A model generated the notes under the pieces. The model was not told the DNA's origin. It did no database searches and saw nothing but the letters and a program-made list of their open reading frames with translations. From Membranipora membranacea (lineage: Eukaryota > Bryozoa > Gymnolaemata > Cheilostomatida > Membraniporidae), in assembly GCA_914767715.1 (NCBI GenBank), contig OU612065.1, forward strand, positions 39,866,001 through 39,930,000: a DNA stretch of 64,000 nt, in the 5' to 3' direction. The position numbers and the translations under genes are program-made. Every line of letters begins with the position of its first letter. The stretch's first letter is position 1. Below are positions 38,340-51,333 of the stretch, one piece after another.

Positions 38340-39470
38340 GTATGTAAATATATAGATTTTTTGTGAAATTACCCCTACCTACTAAAAACGAACCAGATGC
38401 ACTGGTTCAACAGTTGGTGCCAAATTTTGACTCACTCCATCGCAATCGATCAACAATGAATAACTTTCTGTGGCTTCTACTTTGAAATCAAACAAGGCAC
38501 ACACCATGTGTAGTATTATGAAGCAGATAACGTGGCTTATCATAGCATACATAATGATCGCTATAGGTACGATTTTGTAAAAGTGCATTTGACTGCTATG
38601 ATGGAATCGATACAACACATCATAGATCCTGATACCTATCCATCCATTCAAACTGACTTGTTCATAAACTCAGATGTTCTTGATAAGTTATCCACACTTC
38701 TGCAAGCCTTTCCAACAAAACAAAGTCAAGTTATGAAGCAATTATCAAAACCCATATGTTGTCAGGAGACTATTAAAAAAATGAATGAAATTTGAAAATC
38801 AATTATAAAACACAGTAACATGAAAACTGCTACGGATACGTGTCTGAAACTGGCATTGTATCATAGTGACGGAGTCCCCAAGTTCATTAAGCATGGGCAG
38901 TTCTAGACTTGAGATCAGTATTATTAGAGCACACCCAGAATGTGTGACATGCTGTGAAAAATTTGACGAAGATATTTTGGGCTCTACTCTCTTTCTATGA
39001 GGACAAACAGCTCCAAAAACAGAAGATTAATTATCCTAAGGATCTGACGGTCTGATTAAATGATTCAGGTTTGATTCCCGGCGGAAATCTACTGTTTGAT
39101 TGTACAGTATTAATATTCGAAAAGAGATGCCATCAATGGCGGGAAAGGGTATTGGGTGTCCACCATCCATAACCCACCTGCGCTTAAGCAGGCCCGTCAA
39201 ATAAGGCAGTCAAATAACACCTAGGTATAGGAAGAAATAATGCAGTTCTAGGGCGTTGTATTTCAATAAATTGAAAAATTGTACAACTGAGTTGTATAGT
39301 AAAATTAAAACTGCAAATTGTGAGATTTGTTTTTATTCTGAAGTACTAGAGGACCAAACAAGTTAGCAATGCAATAGCAAAAACTAAAAAATAAAATTTC
39401 CTGGGAATCTGTAGATGTAGATGTAGATGTCCTATGAATCTGTCGTGATGGCTTTTTATTCTATTTTCAG

Positions 39471-39755
39471 TTCTGCAGGAAATAACTAAATTCAAGACCA
39501 CCTATCAGTGCTTTCATAATGGACCGCAGTTTTCAGACCCCCATCCCATTCACTATGCAACTTGTAATGCGCTGAGTTTTTATGATTGGGTGGATGCATG
39601 TTATAAGGATATGGTCTGCTATGGATTTCACTATCTGAGTTTAGAAGATGGAAGCCTTTTGATGAACTACTATTCAAACCATGGATTATCTCAGTCGTAC
39701 AATCCACGTGCTAGCCTTCTGTACGCTGTCAGCATAGATACCAAGTTAGCGTTAG
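39471..39755 (+). CDS. Cysteine-rich PAN-like exon, orphan
   Basis: After a strong acceptor (CTATTTTCAG) a 285-base open exon encodes LQEITKFKTTYQCFHNGPQ, ATCNALSFYDWVDACYKDMV and CYGFHYLSLEDGSLLMNYYS, then donor GTAAGC. The C..C..C spacing around DWVDACYKDMVCYGFHYL resembles a PAN/Apple module. Its start phase fits the end of the decayed PAN exon at 38339. No following exon was found before 42 kb, so it may be a remnant or belong to a gene with long introns. Confidence 0.45.
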
Positions 39756-39759
39756 GTAA

Positions 39760-41880
39760 GCCGACCTAAATCTATATTTGACGAATAAATCAAATTTCTT
39801 TATCCATAGATATATTGTTGAGTCACTGTTTCAGACACCTGAAGAAAGAGTTAACAAAGAGACTTGCTCTAAAAGTTTTTAACTGAAGGGCACTTTGCAT
39901 TTCGAACTCCAGCTACAATTTGTGAATTGACGGGTGTAAAAACAAAGTGCAGAGCAAGGATCAGGTATCTCAATTCACCGGAGTTTCATATTAAGAGGAT
40001 ATGAGAAAAACAGCTAAGACTGAACTTTATTTGCATGTCCAATATGTTGAGATAAATAATCATGAGAAAGAAGAAAAGGCGTTATAAACCGTACATCCGC
40101 ATATTCAAGTGCATGATGCATGACGCACCTGCTGCAGGGGCTTAATAAATAAAGCTTTGAATATGTCAGTGGAAATGATTTACCTCTGACCAAGGGACAG
40201 TGGAGCTCAGAATATTGAAAAATGTAAGTATAACATAACTCTTGGCTAAACCATGACTTGATAGTCTATTGAGAGTTTTACTACGTTGAGCTAAGCAATG
40301 GCTACGGTAGTGGCCTAAATAAAGGCACTGAGAGGAAAGAAGACTGACACACTGACTGGGTTCATTTTAAAATCATTGAACATTGGCATTTGACTGTTTC
40401 TCGAACATCATCTGTCAAATCTAAATTATATCACTTCTCTTCTGGAACATCATAATAGGACCTGCAAACACAATATATACCCATATCTGATGCTACTCCC
40501 TCCTCCTCCTCCAGCTGTTGACCAAAATGAGTGGTGATGTCATAATGAACACACCTTTATTATCACAAATGCTAAGAAGTCCTGGGTACCAGCTAACGTA
40601 TTTGACGCAAGTCGGTTTGAAAGCCAGGGATTAAGTCCCGTGTACCAGCAACGAAAAGGGCCAGCATGAAAATGTTGATAATTTGGCGGCCGGGCATTGA
40701 TGCATTTTAAGATGAGAGGCTTAGAGACCAGATTTAATGTGCATGAAGGCAAATCATGGACACAAGTGTAGGGATCTACAGGGTCTGTGGGTGGGGAAAA
40801 AAATGATGCACAGACAAAGCTGTTAGAATGCTGCTTGGTAGTGATTTGGGATGTACATGTTGTCTGGATGCTAGTCTCAAAGCAAACATGGTATGTGGTA
40901 TGCCTGGGCAAAACAAATACCCCTGCGGTCTCTATTTTAGTTTGGTTTAGTTTAGTTTCATTACATTAGCATTCGGTTTTTGGGAAAAAATTTTTTAAAG
41001 GTGTGTTGGTGTTTCTTTTTTGTTTTTTGGAATAATGATAGTATGGTCTTTATCTCTGTTGAGATCACTAAATGATGATCCTGGTTATTACTATATTCAT
41101 CGCTCAAGCATATTGAAGGCGATGTACTCAATTTCTTGACATTGATCGGAAAACGTTCCACTATTTGAATGAAATAGAGTGCCAATAAAAGTGTTAGAAA
41201 AATGATACTATACATCAAGTAGTCAGACCCTCTGTTTACAATAGAGAGGAAAAATAATGTTCCACAGTCAAATTTGTGGAAACAAGAATTATTTTAGTAT
41301 ATATAATACCATAGTAACTAATTATCCTTGCAACTGACTTGTGATAAAAAATCAAATAGCTTTTTTTGACTGCAATGAAGTAAAGCTACCCTAGACACTT
41401 GCACACTTTGTTTTGGTGTTTGATATTGGAGATGTCTTCGGGACTTTGGGTAAACTGATTTAAGGGAAAGCTCTCAGAATACGCTCTTCGCAGCCCTACA
41501 TACTCCGATGGATGATTTTAGTACAATATTGGCCAATATTGGCATTTGTAAACGTGTTTTGCATATATCAAAACTTAATATTGATTCTTAAACCACAAAT
41601 TTGTTTATACCAACTCATCTTATTCTTTAGACCAGGTTCAATCATTAACAAACGGAGAGAAAGTGCAGACGAAGACTTATTATCAGTGGTCGGTTGAAAA
41701 GACCACACCATGAGATTTTCTTTTTTCTATCTTCTGACAAATGATTATGATCACCTGATTATATCTTCTTAGGTACAAACTAGTAGTATTACATATTCGT
41801 TGTATTTTCAAATTTCGGGGCTGTACAAACTATGGAAATACCTCCCGGTTCGCGCGAAGCTCGAAGGTTAAGTTTATGCT
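39760..41880. other. No gene recognised
   Basis: AT-rich stretch with scattered short frames. A 123-codon minus frame at 40540-40911 has no family resemblance. Confidence 0.4.
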
Positions 41881-41883
41881 GCT

Positions 41884-41962
41884 GAGCTGTGTGGAATAGC
41901 GTGGTCATCATCTAGGGCTGCAGATCGGGAGGCCCAGGGTCAAGTCCTGGAGGTATATGTAT
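41884..41962 (+). repeat. tRNA-like SINE head
   Basis: GAATAGCGTGGTCATCATC (A-box region) followed by CCAGGGTCAAGTCCTGG, a perfect 5-bp T stem with a B box. There is no pairing acceptor stem. Confidence 0.45.
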
Positions 41963-42444
41963 TCGAAGTCTCGACTTGAACTCAGTAAGAGCTCAAAATT
42001 TCCATGAAAACACAGTGAAAAGGGGCGAATTTGTCAGTTTTGTTACTGCCCTTATGCTGTAAGTTGCCTTCTGTTCATCCAATTGATTTTCTCAGCTATC
42101 TTTAACATGTGAATCCAACTGGGCCAGTGAGTCTTCAGTTACATTTTATCATACTAGAGCAGACCTGCACCATTGTTTCATCAACTTTATTTCTATTAGA
42201 AAATAAGAGGTTTTTTTTAAGTATTTCTCTTTGCGCAGCTCTTTCTAATTGTGTGTATATACCAAATTAAATAATTATCAATCCTCCACAGTTCATGACT
42301 GGGACACAAGAAATAAAAATATCATGATACGTATAACAGATATATCGTATATCTTGAGTTCTGAGTTTTATATGTATCTAACTTAAAATTGTGGAAAATG
42401 TTAATTTTAGTTAAAATTTATCAAGATTGAGTTCCATTCTAAGC

Positions 42445-44108
42445 TTAGCTTTGATGACTGATCTGCATTGTAATCATTTATACTAAATGACTTGTTGTGG
42501 TAAGGGGTTTGCGATATTTGTCCATTTCATTGATATTATATGACATGATAATATTAATTTATCTACCTTTATGTTTAGTAAGTATTGAGTTACAACAAAA
42601 AAAGGGACAAAAATCACTGTACAGTAGCTAAATGCGCAAAGAAAGTCCAAGTGTTTGAAGATTGGAAACCTGAGACAACAAACATTACTAATATGCCTTC
42701 CTAGACAGTAAACATAAATACCAGAATTACGATAAAGAGTTACAGACTGATCAGACTGACTGATCAGACTGATCAGACTGATACAAATTTAGGTGACATA
42801 ATTCATCTGAGAGATGAAGAATTGAGTGTGTATATTGCTTTTTATCCTGCACGGTCAGCCCAATCTCACTCCTGCATTGGCTCCATATCTGTATAGGATG
42901 GTCCTGGTTCTGACTATATTAATAAATATAAAATATCACAGGTCAATAAAAATCTGAGTAAATAAAGAACAAAATCAGGCATTGCATGTGCATTTCGGAA
43001 ACTCTGCCTTGTAACACGCAGGCAGCACATAACTGATTATCTAGATAATCGAACTCTTTTTTGTAATTAATTCCTCTCAAAGTAGCATTAAAATCAATTT
43101 GCCCATTGGTAATATATTCAGCTGCAAGATATTTTGTAAGCATATAATATAAACCTTAAAACATATTAATAATTAACTCGAATACGTTATTACATAACTG
43201 ACCTGTGATTGGTTGGTATATGATGTAGAAGCAGCGTCTTGATCCTCAGTAGAAGGTGCAGCGGCAGCAAAGCCGGCAGCTCCAGTGTTCTCTAGAGAAG
43301 TATAAGTATGTAAGGGCTCATCCTCATCTGACTCTATAACTACCTTCTGTTTACGGGGCCTGCTTCTCTTCTTTTTCTCTCCTTTAAATCAAACAATTAA
43401 ACATAATACTTAATCTTCTTAAGGTCAAGTCAATGATAATATAGCCGGAGGAGTAGAAGTTGTCATACCATATTAAACGTGACATATGGCACTTAGAAGT
43501 TGTCACAATCTTACTATTGTGTATGGTTTCTATCGATGATTGAGAACTTTGCCCACACAACTTTGGTTATGGGTGTTGTCCTGACAATAATTTTTTTGTT
43601 GACTTCCATAGAACAACTATTCACAAGATACATTAAAAGGTGATGTAACAATAGGAATTAGCTATCGGCACCGCCTACCTCCATCATATAAGTCTCGTTT
43701 GGGTTTACTCTTCTTAATGGTAGATTTCCCGCCTGATGGAGTTTTGGCTGGAGTTGGAACCGGGGTGATCTTTTCCTCCTCCTCTTCATCACTGGAGTTT
43801 TCTGGAGTCTTGAGCTCACCCTTCTCCAGTAACTCACGAGCGTTAGACCAGATAGACTGCAGGCGTATGCTGTCCTCATAAATCTAATAATATAGCAACA
43901 ATCTCTACTCTCACAACACAAGAGATTCAGTGCTGCATTTGACTCATGGGTTCTGTTAAGTGGCGTATTGAACAGAAGCATCTATATATCATGAACAAAA
44001 TTACTAACCAAAGACCCCTCTATGTTGTAGTTCTGTGCGTTCTTGCATAGTGAGGCCATATGAGCTTGAGCTTTGAGCAATGGTTCACTTAGTATACGAC
44101 CGTCACTA
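42445..44108 (-). pseudogene. Second copy of BRM 3' exons, truncated
   Basis: Read on the minus strand: exon 44108-44009 (bromodomain start, 100 bases against 211 in the other copy), 43883-43679 (IYEDSIRLQSIWSNARELL ... GGKSTIKKSKPKRDLYDGG, open), 43381-43203 (GEKKKRSRPRKQKVVIES, open where the other copy has TAG), and 42913-42866 (SEPGPSYTDMEPMQE, stop). The missing 111 bases are a multiple of three: residues from FYQLPSRR to DDIDAD are replaced by LLKAQAH, removing the acetyl-lysine pocket entry (PMDF). Everything upstream is cut off at the intron acceptor by 5S spacer sequence. A tandem GACTGATCA repeat lies downstream (42741-42782). Confidence 0.85.
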
Positions 44109-44240
44109 CTGAGAACAAAGGGGGGGGGTGAAGAAGGGGGGGGGGGTGCTGAGCTGACTACCAAGAAATTCACTGCATGCAGCTCATATTGATGGTAGAG
44201 CGAAGAATATAACATGTTGCTTTTAGGAAAATAATCAAAA

Positions 44241-44307
44241 GTCTACAGCACCCAGTATTCCCAGGCGGTCACTCATCCAAGTACTAACTGCTTAGTTTCA
44301 GTGATTG
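44241..44307 (-). pseudogene. 5S rRNA fragment
   Basis: Only the 3' half of a 5S gene is present, with box C (complement GGCGGTCACTCATCC). Twelve bases around GGCTCGACGTTG are deleted, and after GTGATTG the sequence jumps to upstream flank (TTTATTTGCATG). It lies in the rearranged unit next to the BRM fragment. Confidence 0.85.
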
Positions 44308-44557
44308 TTTTTATTTGCATGTTTATAGTCTTATTCCTAGACATTTTAACATGTTTCTCTATATGACAACAGAATCATACTTCTCCTTCTTCATTGTATC
44401 TTTCATCTATTATAGAACACAAGGGGGGGGGGGGTGAAGAAGGGGGGTGTTGTGCTGAGCTGATCCCCAAAAATTCACTTCACGCAGCTCATATTGATGG
44501 TAGAGCGAAGAATATAACATGTTGTTTTTAGGTTGTAAAAGTGGAAAATAATCAAAA

Positions 44558-44675
44558 GTCCACAGCACCCAGTATTCCCAGGCGGTCACCCATCCAAGTA
44601 CTAACTGGGCTCGACGTTGCTTAGCTTCAGTGATCGGACGAGAACTGGCGTTTTCAACGTGATATGGCTGTAGAC
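44558..44675 (-). rRNA. 5S ribosomal RNA, minus array copy 1
   Basis: 118 bases, colinear with the animal consensus, with no helix II insertion. It has the variants GTCTACAGCC at the 5' end and GTGGAC at the 3' end. The terminal stem still forms with a G-U pair. Confidence 0.92.
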
Positions 44676-45912
44676 AATTATGGGGATTAATTTTAGCAGT
44701 TTTATGCTTGGATGCAGGAATAACTAAACAAGGGCATGCAACTCTTGTTTTGATTTCCATGTTTATAGTCTTATTCCTAGACATTATAACTTGTTTCTCT
44801 ATTTGACAACATAACCATAGTTCTCCTTCTTCATTATATCTTTCATCTATTATAGAACATATATTTCTCTCCCATAACATTGTTAGTATGCAACTTACCT
44901 TTTTGATTTTATTTGAGGAGGGACTGGTTGGTTTGGCTGCCAGGATTCAACCATGCTGCCGGGTTTGATGGCTCATACAAGCATCTTTTAACGGCATTGG
45001 ACTTTTTGCGGAGAATTTGTAGCATGCTATGAACTCTGTGGCAACAATCATCTTGACGCGACATCACGCTTAGCTCCATTGTTTAACATTCTGTCGGACT
45101 AAACGCTGCACTCACAGCGCAGGATTAAAAGCGCAAGTTATAAGCTGGCAGCAAGTAGCGGGCTCTGGTAAGTTACTCTTTTGTTCGGTTGTGACAGTAC
45201 CAGCAGTGATCTAAGCACTAGACTGGACTGTAGGCCAAGGGAATTACAATGTGACACTCGTGTGTGATCCATCGTACAGCCACAGATATTCTGATTTTAT
45301 GAAATCTATACCTGTTTAGTTAGCAAAAGCTGATGTCTGCGGCTGGATTTTGGTAATTATGTGCACATCGACACACTTAACCTAACTAGTGAACACCAGC
45401 CATTATCAGGATTACAGCCTAAAAGTCATAATTTGTGTTGTCAATAACAATAGCCTATAATGGCTGCTGCAATTTTCCAATTTCGATAGCTTTCCTACTG
45501 GTTATCATTTCTGGAGTATTGTCCAAAAGTGATAGCAATGCAGCACCGGTCTAGAATCTTTTCCAGCTTCCTCTTCTTGGCATGGGGGACAAACCTCTGA
45601 TAGTACCAGCGATCCCCTACGCTGAGCTTCTCAAGGATCGCTGCTGCCAAATTAAAATGGGGATTGACACAAAACGCAGAATTTTCCTGAATTTATCTTC
45701 TCAAAAATTGCACTTTTCGTCTTCTTTTTCGTCGCAATACACAAGCTTGCATATTTTGCCGTTTAGGAATAATTGGGGGGGTCGAAGAAGGGGGGGGGGG
45801 GGTGTTGTGCTGAGCTGATCCCCAAAAATTCACTTCACGCAGCTCATATTGATGGTAGAGCGAAGAATATAACATGTTGTTTTTAGGTTGTAAAAGTGGA
45901 AAATAAACAAAA

Positions 45913-46030
45913 GTCTACAGCACCCAGTATTCCCAGGCGGTCACCCATCCAAGTACTAACTGGGCACGACGTTGCTTAGCTTCAGTGATCGGACGAGAAC
46001 TGGCGTTTTCAACGTGATATGGCCGTAGAC
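45913..46030 (-). rRNA. 5S ribosomal RNA, minus array copy 2
   Basis: 118 bases. It has an A to T change in the CGTCGAGCCC segment (+ strand GGGCACGACG). Confidence 0.92.
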
Positions 46031-47271
46031 AATTATGGGGATTAATTTTAGCAGTTTTATGCTTGGATGCAGGTATAACTAAACAAGGGCATGCAACTCT
46101 TGTTTTGATTTCCATGTTTATAGTCTTATTCCTGGACATTTTAACTTGTTTCTCTATTTGACAACAGAATCATAGTTCTCCTTCTTCATTATATCTTTCA
46201 TCTATTATAGAACATATATTTCTCTTCCATAACATTGTTAGTATGCAACTTACCTTTTTGATTTTATTTGAGGAGGGACTGGTTGGTTTGGCTGCCAGGT
46301 TTCAACCATGCTGCCGGGTTTGATGGCTCATACAAGCATCTTTTAACGGCATTGGACTTTTTGCGGAGAATTTGTAGCATGCTATGAACTCTGTGGCAAC
46401 AATCATCTTGACGCGACATCACGCCTAGCTCCATTGTTTAACATTCTGTCGGACTAAACGCTGCACTCACAGCGCAGGATTAAAAGCGCAAGTTATAAGC
46501 TGGCAGCAAGTAGCGGGCTCTGGTAAGTTACTCTTTTGTTCGGTTGTGACAGTACCAGCAGTGATCTAAGCACTAGACTGGACTGTAGGCCAAGGGAATT
46601 ACAATGTGACACTCGTGTGTGATCCATCGTACAGCCACAGATATTCTGATTTTATGAAATCTATACCTGTTTAGTTAGCAAAATCTGATGTCTGCGGCTG
46701 GATTTTGGTAATTATGTGCACATCGACACACTTAACCTAACTAGTGAACACCAGCCATTATCAGGATTACAGCCTAAAAGTCATAATTTGTGTTGTCAAT
46801 AACAATAGCCTATAATGGCTGCTGCAATTTTCCAATTTCGATAGCTTTCCTACTGGTTATCATTTCTGGAGTATTGTCCAAAAGTGATAGCAATGCAGCA
46901 CCGTTCTAGCATCTTTTCCAGCATCCTCTTCTTGGCATGGGGGACAAACCTCTGATAGTACCAGCGATCCCCTACGCTGAGCTTCTCAAGGATCGCTGCT
47001 GCCAAATTAAAATGGGGATTGACACAAAACGCAGAATTTTCCTGAATTTATCTTCTCAAAAATTGCACTTTTCGTCTTCTTTTTCGTCGCAATACACAAG
47101 CTTGCATATTCTGCCGTTTAGGAATAATTGGGGGGGGGGGGGGTCGAAGAAGGGGGGGGGGTGTTGTGCTGAGCTGATCCCCAAAAATTCACTTCACGCA
47201 GCTCATATTGATGGTAGAGCGAAGAATATAACATGTTGTTGTTAGGTTGTAAAAGTGGAAAATAAACAAAA

Positions 47272-47389
47272 GTTTACAGCACCCAGTATTCCCAGGCGGT
47301 CACCCATCCAAGTACTAACTGGGCTCGACGTTGCTTAGCTTCAGTGATCGGACGAGAACTGGCGTTTTCAACGTGATATGGCCGTAGAC
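47272..47389 (-). rRNA. 5S ribosomal RNA, minus array copy 3
   Basis: 118 bases. The 3' end reads GTAAAC (+ strand GTTTAC), which creates a C·A mismatch in the terminal stem. Confidence 0.92.
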
Positions 47390-48623
47390 AATTATGGGGA
47401 TTAATTTTAGCAGTTTTATGCTTGGATGCAGGAATAACTAAACAAGGGCATGCAACTCTTGTTTTGATTTCCATGTTTATAGTCTTATTCCTAGACATTT
47501 TAACTTGTTTCTCTATTTGACAACAGAATCATAGTTCTCCTTCTTCATTATATCTTTCATCTATTATAGAACATATATTTCTCTTCCATAACATTGTTAG
47601 TATGCAACTTACCTTTTTGATTTTATTTGAGGAGGGACTGGTTGGTTTGGCTGCCAGGTTTCAACCATGCTGCCGGGTTTGATGGCTCATACAAGCATCT
47701 TTTAACGGCATTGGACTTTTTGCGGAGAATTTGTAGCATGCTATGAACTCTGTGGCAACAATCATCTTGACGCGACATCACGCCTAGCTCCATTGTTTAA
47801 CATTCTGTCGGACTAAACGCTGCACTCACAGCGCAGGATTAAAAGCGCATGTTATAAGCTGGCAGCAAGTAGCGGGCTCTGGTAAGTTACTCTTTTGTTC
47901 GGTTGTGACAGTACCAGCAGTGATCTAAGCACTAGACTGGACTGTAGGCCAAGGGAATTACAATGTGACACTCGTGTGTGATCCATCGTACAGCCACAGA
48001 TATTCTGATTTTATGAAATCTATACCTGTTTAGTTAGCAAAATCTGATGTCTGCGGCTGGATTTTGGTAATTATGTGCACATCGACACACTTAACCTAAC
48101 TAGTGAACACCAGCCATTATCAGGATTACAGCCTAAAAGTCATAATTTGTGTTGTCAATAACAATAGCCTATAATGGCTGCTGCAATTTTCCAATTTCGA
48201 TAGCTTTCCTACTGGTTATCATTTCTGGAGTATTGTCCAAAAGTGATAGCAATGCAGCACCGTTCTAGCATCTTTTCCAGCATCCTCTTCTTGGCATGGG
48301 GGACAAACCTCTGATAGTACCAGCGATCCCCTACGCTGAGCTTCTCAAGGATCGCTGCTGCCAAATTAAAATGGGGATTGACACAAAACGCAGAATTTTC
48401 TTGAATTTATCTTCTCAAAAATTGCACTTTTCGTCTTCTTTTTCGTCGCAATACACAAGCTTGCATATTCTGCCGTTTAGGAATAATTGGGGGGGGGGGG
48501 GGGTTAAGAAGGGGTGGTGCTGAGCTGACCCTTAAAAAATTCACTTCATGCAGCTCATATTGAGTGTAGAGCAAATAATATAACATGTTGTTTTTAGGTT
48601 TTAAAAATGGAAAATTATCAAAA

Positions 48624-48741
48624 GTCTACAGCACCCAGTATTCCCAGGCGGTCACCCATCCAAGTACTAACTGGGCTCGACGTTGCTTAGCTTCAGTGAT
48701 CGGACGAGAACTGGCGTTTTCAACGTGAGATGGCCGTAGAC
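48624..48741 (-). rRNA. 5S ribosomal RNA, minus array copy 4
   Basis: First copy of the distal subfamily: C at gene position 13 (ATCTCACG), A at position 24, perfect helix II. Confidence 0.95.
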
Positions 48742-49979
48742 AACTATGGTGATTAATTTTAGCAGTTTTATGCTTGGATGCAGGAATAACTAAACAAGGG
48801 CATGCAACTCTTGTTTTGATTTGCATGTTTATAGTCTTATTCCTAGACATTTTAACTTGTTTCTCTATATGACAACAGAATCATCCTTCTCCTTCTTCAT
48901 TATATCTTTCATCTATTATAGAACATACATTTCTCTTCCAGAACATTGTTAGTATGCAATTTACCTTTTTGATTTCATTTGAGGAGGGACTGGTTGGTTT
49001 GGCTGCCAGGTTTCAACCCAGCTGCCGGGTTCGATGGCTCAAACAAACATCGTTTAACGGCATTGGACTTTTTGCGGAGAATTTGTAGCATGCTATGAAA
49101 TGAACTCTGTGGCAACAATCATCTTGACGCGACATCACGCTTAGCTCCATTGTTTAACATTCTGTCGGACCAAACGCCGCACTCACCGCGCAGGATTAAA
49201 AGCGCAAGTTATAAGCTGGCAGCAAGTAGCGGACTCTGGTAAGTTACTCTCTTGTTTGATTGTGACAGTACCAGCAGTGATCTAAGCACTAGTCTGGACT
49301 GTAGGCCAAGGGAATTACAATGTGACACTCGTGTGTGATCCATCGTACAGCCGCAGATATTCTGATCTTATGAAATCTATACCTGTTTAGTTAGCAAAAT
49401 CTGATGTCCGCGGCTGGATTTTGGTAATCATGTGCACATCGACACACTTAACCTAACTGGTGAACACCAGCCATTATCAGGATTACCGCCTACAAGTCAT
49501 AATTTCTGTTGTCAATAACAATAGCCTATAATGGCTGCTGCAATTTTCCAATTTCGCTAGCTTTCCTACTGGTTATCATTTCTGGAGTATTGTCCAAAAG
49601 TGATAGCAAAGCAGCACCGGTCAAACATCTTTTTTTCGGCATCCTCTTCTTGGCATGGGGGACAAACCTCTGATAGTACCAGCGATCCCCTACGCTGAGC
49701 TTGTCAAATATCGCTGCTGCCAAATTCAAATGGGGATTGACACATAATGCAGGATTTTCTTGAATTTATCTTCTAAAAAATTGCACTTTTCGTCTTCTTT
49801 TTCGTCGCAATACACATGCTTGCTTAGCTGCCGTTTAGGAATAATTGGGGGGGGGGGGGTTAAGAAGGGGTGGTGCTGAGCTGACCCTTAAAAAATTCAC
49901 TTCATGCAGCTCATATTGAGTGTAGAGCAAATAATATAACATGTTGTTTTTAGGTTTTAAAAATGGAAAATTATCAAAA

Positions 49980-50097
49980 GTCTACAGCACCCAGTATTCC
50001 CAGGCGGTCACCCATCCAAGTACTAACTGGGCTCGACGTTGCTTAGCTTCAGTGATCGGACGAGAACTGGCGTATTCAACGTGAGATGGCCGTAGAC
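49980..50097 (-). rRNA. 5S ribosomal RNA, minus array copy 5
   Basis: Distal subfamily with T at position 24 (GAATACG). Confidence 0.95.
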
Positions 50098-51333
50098 AAC
50101 TATGGTGATTAATTTTAGCAGTTTTATGCTTGGATGCAGGAATAACTAAACAAGGGCATGCAACTCTTGTTTTGATTTGCATGTTTATAGTCTTATTCCT
50201 AGACATTTTAACTTGTTTCTCTATATGACAACAGAATCATCCTTCTCCTTCTTCATTATATCTTTCATCTATTATAGAACATACATTTCTCTTCCAGAAC
50301 ATTGTTAGTATGCAATTTACCTTTTTGATTTCATTTGAGGAGGGACTGGTTGGTTTGGCTGCCAGGTTTCAACCCAGCTGCCGGGTTCGATGGCTCAAAC
50401 AAACATCGTCTAACGGCATTGGACTTTTTGCGGAGAATTTGTAGCATGCTATGAAATGAACTCTGTGGCAACAATCATCTTGACGCGACATCACGCTTAG
50501 CTCCATTGTTTAACATTCTGTCGGACCAAACGCCGCACTCACCGCGCAGGATTAAAAGCGCAAGTTATAAGCTGGCAGCAAGTAGCGGACTCTTGTAAGT
50601 TACTCTCTTGTTTGATTGTGACAGTACCAGCAGTGATCTAAGCACTAGTCTGGACTGTAGGCCAAGGGAATTACAATGTGACACTCGTGTGTGATCCATC
50701 GTACAGCCGCAGATATTCTGATCTTATGAAATCTATACCTGTTTAGTTAGCAAAATCTGATGTCCGCGGCTGGATTTTGGTAATCATGTGCACATCGACA
50801 CACTTAACCTAACTGGTGAACACCAGCCATTATCAGGATTACCGCCTACAAGTCATAATTTCTGTTGTCAATAACAATAGCCTATAATGGCTGCTGCAAT
50901 TTTCCAATTTCGCTAGCTTTCCTACTGGTTATCATTTCTGGAGTATTGTCCAAAAGTGATAGCAAAGCAGCACCGGTCAAACATCTTTTTTTCGGCATCC
51001 TCTTCTTGGCATGGGGGACAAACCTCTGATAGTACCAGCGATCCCCTACGCTGAGCTTGTCAAATATTGCTGCTGCCAAATTCAAATGGGGATTGACACA
51101 TAATGCAGGATTTTCTTGAATTTATCTTCTAAAAAATTGCACTTTTCGTCTTCTTTTTCGTCGCAATACACATGCTTGCTTAGCTGCCGTTTAGGAATAA
51201 TTGGGGGGGGGGGTTAAGAAGGGGTGGTGCTGAGCTGACCCTTAAAAAATTCACTTCATGCAGCTCATATTGAGTGTAGAGCAAATAATATAACATGTTG
51301 TTTTTAGGTTTTAAAAATGGAAAATTATCAAAA

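Larger units (their letters stand above)
35618..38960. repeat. Segmental duplication, unit 2
   Basis: Second copy of the 31735-35617 block, more degraded. It contains the broken PAN exon (38081-38339) and a LINE-like tail at 36354-36590 absent from unit 1. Confidence 0.7.

Noticed and set aside
40540-40911. 123-codon minus-strand frame
   Set aside because: No motifs, no splice or codon support, unusual composition; likely chance.
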